Shown here: positions 57,991-64,000 of the stretch, in pieces
How positions within the stretch are numbered: the stretch's first letter is position 1
How the letters are laid out: every line of letters begins with the position of its first letter
NCBI GenBank assembly: GCA_961205875.1
Contig: OY540810.1
Span: 39,990,001 to 40,054,000 of the forward strand
Source of the DNA: Sialis fuliginosa
Taxonomy: Eukaryota > Arthropoda > Insecta > Megaloptera > Sialidae
Length of the DNA stretch: 64,000 nt
Reading direction: 5' to 3'
Translations under genes and position numbers: made by a program
The notes under the pieces: generated by a model
Databases searched by the model: none
Told to the model about the DNA's origin: nothing
The model's input: only the letters and a program-made list of their open reading frames with translations

Positions 57991-58704
57991 ATATTATTAT
58001 AACTGAACTGCACGTTTCCGATTAGAATATGTATGTGTATAATTTCAAATATTTTTCTAATATAACTTTTATTCGTTATAAATAAATCTTTATAATATAG
58101 ATATTTTCAACCAACGTATTGTAATGAATGACTTTTATAGAATCTAGGTTCTTTACTATACCTTAAATCTTCATTAAGTGTTCGTTTCAAAATTCCATAT
58201 GAAAATGAATTAAAGAAAAATTAATTAATAAGAGACGGAAATGAAATTATCCAATTTAAATCTCTCAGATGGATGAAATATAGTTTTATAAATTAAATGC
58301 ATAACTTTAGTACTTCCGTGTAGACAAGGGAAGCTGCGGCTAATGGATTTAATAAAAGCGCTAAGAGATAATTATATAAAAAAATCTGGAGCAACCGCCA
58401 TGAATTTAAAAGAAAGATGTATATATTTTTTATGTGTTTTTTTTCAATTTAGATATTTTTTTAAATGAATTCTATGATGTAAATATCATAAAGCAACGAT
58501 GTAGGTACGTGACAAATGATAGAATAATACATTACATATGCGAAATTAGGCATGAATATTCAAAGAATAATAAAATATTAATTATTTTCTCAAGACCTTC
58601 CTTTTAAATGCATATTAGCCTATAACAATAATGACTTTACATACCTATGAAGATATTTACATATACATAATATGTATATTATTTTTTTAATTTATATTTT
58701 TTCT

Positions 58705-59696
58705 GTCCCATTGGCCTATGTTTTAGCTTTGGATCAAAAGTTAATTGTCCCAAGAGTTCAGACTCATAGATCAAATCTGTGGACGGCACCATTTGATTAA
58801 GATGGGAAAAATGACTTTTTTAGTTAAGCGTAAATAACTCGTTGAACAAATTTTCACGGTTCACAAGTTTGATCTATAAGTCTGAAATTTTAGGACAATT
58901 AACTTTTGATCCAAAGCAGGGCCGTAACTACCACCGGGGCAGCCGGGGCTGTGCCCCGGGGCCCCCGAGTTTAGGGGGGGCCCGAAAAAGGAAAATATTT
59001 TTTTACGAAATCGGATTAAAATAGTTTTGAGTTAGTCATTTTGTTTCAACACGGAGAAAATTTTTCAAAAACAAAAACTAAAAAAAAATTGTTTAATATA
59101 TTTACAGAATTACCTTTAGCGCCATCGCATAGTACATAAAAAATTTACAAAAAAGAATGTCCCTCTACCATTTGTTGCACACAAGATAGTCAGTTTTTAT
59201 TTTTAAATGTGTTTTAGCCGTTTTGATTTGGAACATATTTACATATTTCTAATCATAAGGAATATCTTTCCCCAAAATTTTATTAAAATCGATTTTATTT
59301 TTCGTTGTAAATAGGTTCTGTAATAAAATTACTAAATTTTTAAAAAATTAGTTTTATAGGGAAATTCATAACATGAATATTAAAATAATAATGTTTCATT
59401 AATATGACTGTACTATATCGAGTTTTATGCAGCTCGATATGAGAAATTATTGTTTGTTTTTTCAAAAAAATTATTTACTGGTGTAGTTTTCATTGTTTAC
59501 AAAAAATATTAATAACTAACATTTGAAAGCATTCACATTTTTATTGAAAAATTAATTTTTTCGAATATAGTCACATACTTCAAAATTGTTCAAAAAAAAT
59601 TTTTATAAGGGGGGCCCCTCGATCACCTGCTGCCCCGGGGCCCCCGAGCCTCTAGTTACGGCCCTGATCCAAAGCTAAAATATAAGGTAATGGGAC
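58705..59696. mobile_element. Palindromic MITE interrupted by a hAT
   Basis: GTCCCATTGGCCTATGTTTT at the left is mirrored by the complement of the right end. The arms share TTTAGCTTTGGATCAAAAGT and run about 70 bases. The right arm is split by the hAT at 58917-59666. Confidence 0.75.
58917..59666. mobile_element. hAT MITE, TSD ATCCAAAG
   Basis: CAGGGCCGTAACTA and CAGGGCCGTAACTAGAGG (complement of right) are flanked by perfect ATCCAAAG (58909-58916, 59667-59674). GGGGCCCCCGAG occurs near both ends. The frame at 58842-59024 is chance. Confidence 0.93.
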
Positions 59697-60061
59697 CAAC
59701 AAATAAAAATAAAAAAACACCCTAATATATGTATGTATACGATGTTTTTTTTTAATTTTATTAAATTGCATAATTAAAATTAAGAAACCATACTTCAGTT
59801 GAATGAAATTGCTAACAACATATTAATGATGTAGTTAAATACTCGTTGAAAATCAACATTATTTTCTACTTATGTATATAGTATATACTAATACTTACAT
59901 AGGTAGGGTACCTACATATACATATGGAGATAATACCGCCTGCGCGGGCGTTGAGAGTAATAAAATAAAATAAATTAATGTTTTATTTTTTATTGAATAA
60001 TAAACTTTATCTGTTACCCTTTTTAATTTAATCCAAACAATCATTTTGGCAAATTATTTAA

Positions 60062-60890
60062 ATAAATACTAGCTGGACCCGTTGAATTAAGTACAAACAC
60101 GTTTAGTTATTATTGTAATAAAAACCAAACAAAACTTAAATTACCTACCTAACAAAAACGAATCAGAACAAAAAGTAAAAATAATTTTTGTTCTATTTAA
60201 ATTTAAAACTTAATTATTGAAAACAAAATAAACAATTGACAATCAAAATAATACCGGCCTGTGATCATTCCCTCTGCCCTGCGCCTACTCGGCACGCTCC
60301 CTCCTTACCGCACGCCGCGACACGGGTTCCCATTGCGTGAATAATATGTTCCCGTATATATTTCAAGGTATTTTCTAAACTATAAGACCAAATTGGATGC
60401 TGTAAAGTGTAAATTATATCTACATTAAGTACTTATGACGATGAAATCATATATTTCGATAAGGATTAATGTTTTGCAGGTCATAAGTCCACGTAAATAA
60501 AACCCAAATATTTTAAATTTTCTTTATAACATAAAAGCAGTCATTGTGGCTTAAATATAAAAGTTAAACATATGATGTCAATGACTTTATTGTAGATGTT
60601 TTGATTCTGCACAGTTCTTTAATACATTATTTTGTTCAATATTGAACGGTTTAGGCAGCGTATTACAAAATAGCACGCCGACGGCAAAAATTTTTCCGAC
60701 TTGATTTACTATTATCGTCACTGCTTAGTTGTTATGTTACCTAACGTAACAAATTATAGCCTATAACCTGGCCAGAGAACGTACCTATGAATTAAAAAAG
60801 AAACCACGTAAATCTGATAAGTGGTTCTCGAGTGATAAGCGCACTAACGGACAGACAAAGAGACATTGAGCTTTATATATATTAAGGATG
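60062..60890 (-). repeat. Degenerate repeat, complement of the 40925-41335 type
   Basis: Begins near TACTAGCTGGACCCGTTGAA and ends CTTTATATATATTAAGGATG. The stretch 60640-60890 matches the complement of 40925-41200 (GTGATAAGCGCACTAACGGA). No coding capacity. Confidence 0.5.
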
Positions 60891-62758
60891 AATGTTATTA
60901 GATGCTATGTAACACATACGAATCTTATATTTAATATTTTAAATAATGACATTTATAAATTTGATTACGTAATAACATAATATTGAAATTAAACAATACA
61001 TAATAAATAATAACTTTTTCTTTTTCCAGGTATGTGAAAACATTGCAGACATAAAATTGGGTGAGTTTCAATGAATTCGCTGTTTTACAAAAGATGAAAT
61101 ATTGTTAACACAAAATTAGTCTAACTTATTTGTAATAAGTATTTATTTTAATTTTATACATTGAGCTATTGGGTTTGTACGTATATATTAATAAAGCTGA
61201 GTATAAAACCATGCTTTGGAAATTTGGATTTTGAATAAAAGTTAGAAATTTGTCTCAAAACTGACTTTAAACTTGAATCAAGTGGAGATGAAAATGAGTA
61301 GTTTTTATGTGAGTAGTAAACTAAGCTGATGACATATTATTACATCTACAAACACCCATATACAAAATTGGTACATTTGTAACACATTGCTCATGGAAAG
61401 GTTATATAAATCTTGATGCTTCCGCGGTGATCTTGGCTTTTGGTTTCTGTGACGAAACGTTGGCCGATAACATGACCAAACCGACGCGGCTTACACCCAG
61501 AAGCCAAGATCCATGGAAAGGTTATTCATACCAATTTGAGTTTATATTCGAAGTAAATGCTTGTGCTCAAAATATATTCTCTTGAGCTTAAATAATTCGT
61601 CTTATTCATACCACCATTGTGTTTGTTTCTGACATCTGTTTTAAAAACATAGTCTGTATTCCTAACAAAATATTATCTTTAAATATTTATGACATCAAAG
61701 AGCATATTAAAACATCATTTTATTTATATTTTTGGTAACTACTTGTTATTTATAACAATATTTTCAATGACGAAACTTGCATGTACATTCATTTGTTAAA
61801 AAATTAAAACAATCGCCTCGGATTAAACGTTTCTTATTTTTTGACGTAAAATCAAATACTTAAAACAAAAATACATTTTTATTTAAAAAATTACCATTAA
61901 AAACAAAAAGAATACCCACAAATAACAATATCAAATATTGCACTTTCCAAACTGAAAAACTTTTGTTGGAAAAGTTTTTCTGTAAGCAGCTTAATTTCTG
62001 AAATAAAAATTCGTTTCGTTTTATTTTGAAAACCCAGTGTAGCGTGTATTATCGCAGCATTAAATATGTATTTATAAAGCAAATATGATAGCATTTATCA
62101 TTTCACCTATCTTTCATATTTTAAACACAATACACAGCGTTAGTAAAAATTTATGGCTCTTAAATTTTATTCAAACTTGGTATTACATAATATTATTCTT
62201 ATCTCTTTTTTATACTTTAACATCTCTTGGTAGCAATTAAAGTAACAGTTACGTAATTTATAGGCGGTATTAAAAAACTGAAACCTATTATATTTCATGG
62301 GACAACTAACAAAATGGATCAATACAATGTCTATGCAAATTTAGACGGCAAAAACTGTTCGCAAAATGTCATCCTATAGAAGTGACAACATAAAATGCAT
62401 TTACAGGACCGGTTCTAAAAATATTTGTGCCTTCGGCAGATTAATATATTTTCAGTTATTTCATACTTACAAAATAAGTAATACTTTTAACTTGTCTAGA
62501 TCTGTTATTTTTATGTAACATATTATATTAAGCTATGTTTAGGAATTAATAGAAAATCGAGAATATAATTTGAATGTAATTATTGAACACAGTTATTTAT
62601 AGTAAATAATAAATTAATTTCATAATTTATTAATCATGGTAATCTAGAATTTATATTATCTAATATTTAATTATGCCATATGTTGTAATTTCATATGAGA
62701 ACATTTATATATTTATGTGTATTTATCGCTCTTAAATTGCTAATTAACTCGCTAGAAC
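60891..62758. other. Unassigned stretch apart from the 105-bp insertion
   Basis: AT-rich. The minus-strand frame 61897-62094 has no recognisable motif. A TTTTTCCAG followed by GTATGTGAAAAC (61020-61035) could be a splice acceptor, but no exon could be supported. Confidence 0.4.
61406..61510. mobile_element. 105-bp GC-rich retro-insertion with 14-bp TSD
   Basis: The insert is flanked by perfect CATGGAAAGGTTAT (61392-61405, 61511-61524). It contains GATCTTGGCTTTTGG (61429-61443) and its near-complement CCAGAAGCCAAGATC (61496-61510), so most of it can fold into one stem with a loop containing GAAACGTTGG and GACGCGGCTTACACC. Size, TSD length and GC content suggest a SINE or a very short LINE tail copied by target-primed reverse transcription. 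No A-tail. Confidence 0.75.
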
Positions 62759-62976
62759 AGGGGTCGGCAATCTTTTTATCTCTACAGACCCAGTAAGAGG
62801 TTTGAAAATCACTGAGGGCGCATATTTTACAGATAATCAACAGAAATTGAAAAAAAAATCAAATGTTAAATGTGATGTAAATGGCCTTAATTACTTTATA
62901 ATCTCTCAACCTTTAGTCCAGTGAGGGCGCATTAAAAATCCCATTGTGGCACCATGGCTGCCGGGTTGCTCTAAAA
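62759..62976 (+). mobile_element. Truncated hAT-like element, CAGGGGTCGGCAA tip
   Basis: Starts CAGGGGTCGGCAATCTTTTT. The other end reads GGCTGCCGGGTTGCT and lacks the last bases expected to mirror the start. A GAGGGCGCAT motif occurs near both ends. Confidence 0.6.
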
Positions 62977-63396
62977 TGTAAAAGAAAAAAAAATTATATT
63001 GACTTATTTAGTTTCATTTCTTAAAAAAAAATTGAGAAATGGATTTAGGCCCTCCGCAAACGAGAATCGCAAACCAGTTACGGAAACTACTATTTTACAA
63101 CTGGTTTACAATCGATTTAAGTCCTCGCTCCACACACGAGCGCGACTGACTCTTGATCAGTCGATAGTTTTATGGGAATTGCCGTGAAGAAAAAACGCGA
63201 TTTTTTTAAAGTTTTTAAGTTTTTTTTACTTTTGACAATATGTCAAGCATTCTTGAATACCGAGGAAGGTTATAATTGTATAGAATATTTTTTTCCACCT
63301 CCTCGACGAATTTAATATTTATTAACTGATCATTTATTCTGAATGCACTAACTAAGTAGGTAATTATTAATAGGAATTATGATAATTAACTAATAG

Positions 63397-63942
63397 ACAG
63401 ATAGATAGATAAAGGAGGGGTGGAGCGAAGCTCCTGCACTTAGGCCGCTAGGGCCCATTGTGCCCCCTTGAGGTTGCTAAGACTTCACTCTTTGAACAAG
63501 ACCGTTGTTTCCGCGAAGGATAGAATCCTGTTCATCGGTATGTCTTGAATGTCTCTCGGCTCAAGAAAAGGGGAGCCAAAGTGTTTGTTCCTTATTTCAG
63601 CAAGTGCTGTGCAAATGCAAAGAACGTGTTCAGAAGTTTCCTCCTGTGTTCGACATTTCCTACACTGTGGGTTAGGCACTATGCCTATAGTGTGGAGATG
63701 GCTGTTCGTTCGCCCGTGACCTGTTAGGAGGCCCGTAACGATTTTGAGCTGTCTTCTGTTTAGGTTCAGAAGATATTTAGTTAACTTAGACGAGAGGCCC
63801 TTAATGAAGGATCTTGCTTGTCTCTAGGTCTTTCTCTAGAGGTCCAAGATTGCTGAAACCGCTCGGTTGCATTGTTCCAGATCTCGTGCCTCACGTTTTT
63901 TGAAAGGTTCATTCGCTCCGGTTACCGTTCTTCGTTTCCCTA
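63397..63942 (-). mobile_element. 5'-truncated jockey/R1-type LINE copy
   Basis: The insert is flanked by a perfect 13-bp target duplication AATTAACTAATAG (63384-63396 and 63943-63955). On the minus strand it carries the end of the second open reading frame, an approximately 70-bp 3' UTR and a TATC-type microsatellite tail (GATA repeats on the plus strand at 63397-63412). A tetranucleotide tail, 5' truncation and a variable-length TSD are the signature of target-primed reverse transcription. Confidence 0.85.
63485..63937 (-). pseudogene. LINE ORF2 C-terminus, zinc motif, two stops
   Basis: Read from right to left, about 150 codons stay in one frame apart from two TAG stops near 63830-63845. 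The product ends with a C-X2-C-X8-H-X4-C motif (CRKCRTQEETSEHVLCIC), typical of the region after the RNase H domain in R1/jockey-like LINE polyproteins. Upstream, RQARSFIKGL and RRQLKIVTGLLTGHG match the pattern of that family, where a helical segment precedes the zinc motif. The natural stop TGA is at 63485-63487. No reverse transcriptase or endonuclease part is present because the copy is 5'-truncated. Not functional. Confidence 0.8.
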
Positions 63943-64000
63943 AATTAACTAATAGTTTTAATTATAAATAAATAATAATATTATTATAAATATAAAGCTA

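Noticed and set aside
61013-61040. Possible intron end (TTTTTCCAG then GTATGTGAAA)
   Set aside because: The acceptor-like and donor-like strings are adjacent, leaving no exon; nothing downstream reads as coding.

Overview
The window looks like a gene-poor, repeat-rich stretch of an AT-rich arthropod nuclear genome, most likely an insect. This is inferred from base composition by eye, the mix of transposable elements and the absence of any prokaryote-style gene. I could not recognise a host gene, tRNA, rRNA or CRISPR array. Almost every stretch that can be explained is a transposable element or its debris.

Centre (28766-33627): a complete Ty3/gypsy LTR retrotransposon. It has two 323-bp LTRs that are identical by eye, a primer-binding site fitting tRNA-Pro, and one uninterrupted gag-pol frame of 1335 codons from the first ATG. 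The frame carries zinc knuckles, protease, reverse transcriptase, RNase H and integrase. It is the only intact protein-coding unit I can support, and it looks recently inserted.

Other coding matter is broken: a hAT transposase C-terminus (49082-49348, one stop), the zinc-finger tail of a pogo/jerky-like DDE transposase (20134-20325, minus strand, two stops), and the 5'-truncated end of a jockey/R1-type LINE (63397-63942, minus strand, 13-bp target duplication).

The rest is dominated by non-autonomous DNA transposons, many delimited to the base by terminal inverted repeats (TIRs) and target-site duplications (TSDs). Nine hAT-type elements have perfect 8-bp TSDs (starting at 7505, 15856, 17664, 34909, 39131, 43776, 53227, 53844, 58917) and two more have imperfect ones (44138, 47225). 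TA-flanked elements start at 4105, 8303, 11179, 18471, 22513, 23296, 24531, 34007, 36135 and 56699. TTAA-flanked elements start at 1068 and 56147. Long fold-back elements lie at 4105-5887, 8303-9516, 10061-11850 and 42178-43154. Nesting is common: a TTAA element inside a TGA-flanked one, two hATs inside one TA-type repeat, a hAT inside a TA element, and a hAT inside a palindromic MITE.

Layout: 1-9.5 kb holds nested MITEs and two fold-backs. 10-12 kb holds a Foldback-like element ending in inverted 15-bp arrays. 13-28.7 kb holds dispersed repeats, hAT and TA MITEs and a dead transposase. 28.8-33.6 kb is the gypsy element. 34-46 kb is a dense hAT and fold-back cluster. 47-51.2 kb has the hAT pseudogene, a four-copy 184-bp tandem array and a nested composite. 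51.7-60.9 kb has paired dispersed repeats and nested MITEs. 61-64 kb has a 105-bp retro-insertion with a 14-bp TSD and the LINE tail. The elements do not act as a pathway; the window is an insertion sink.
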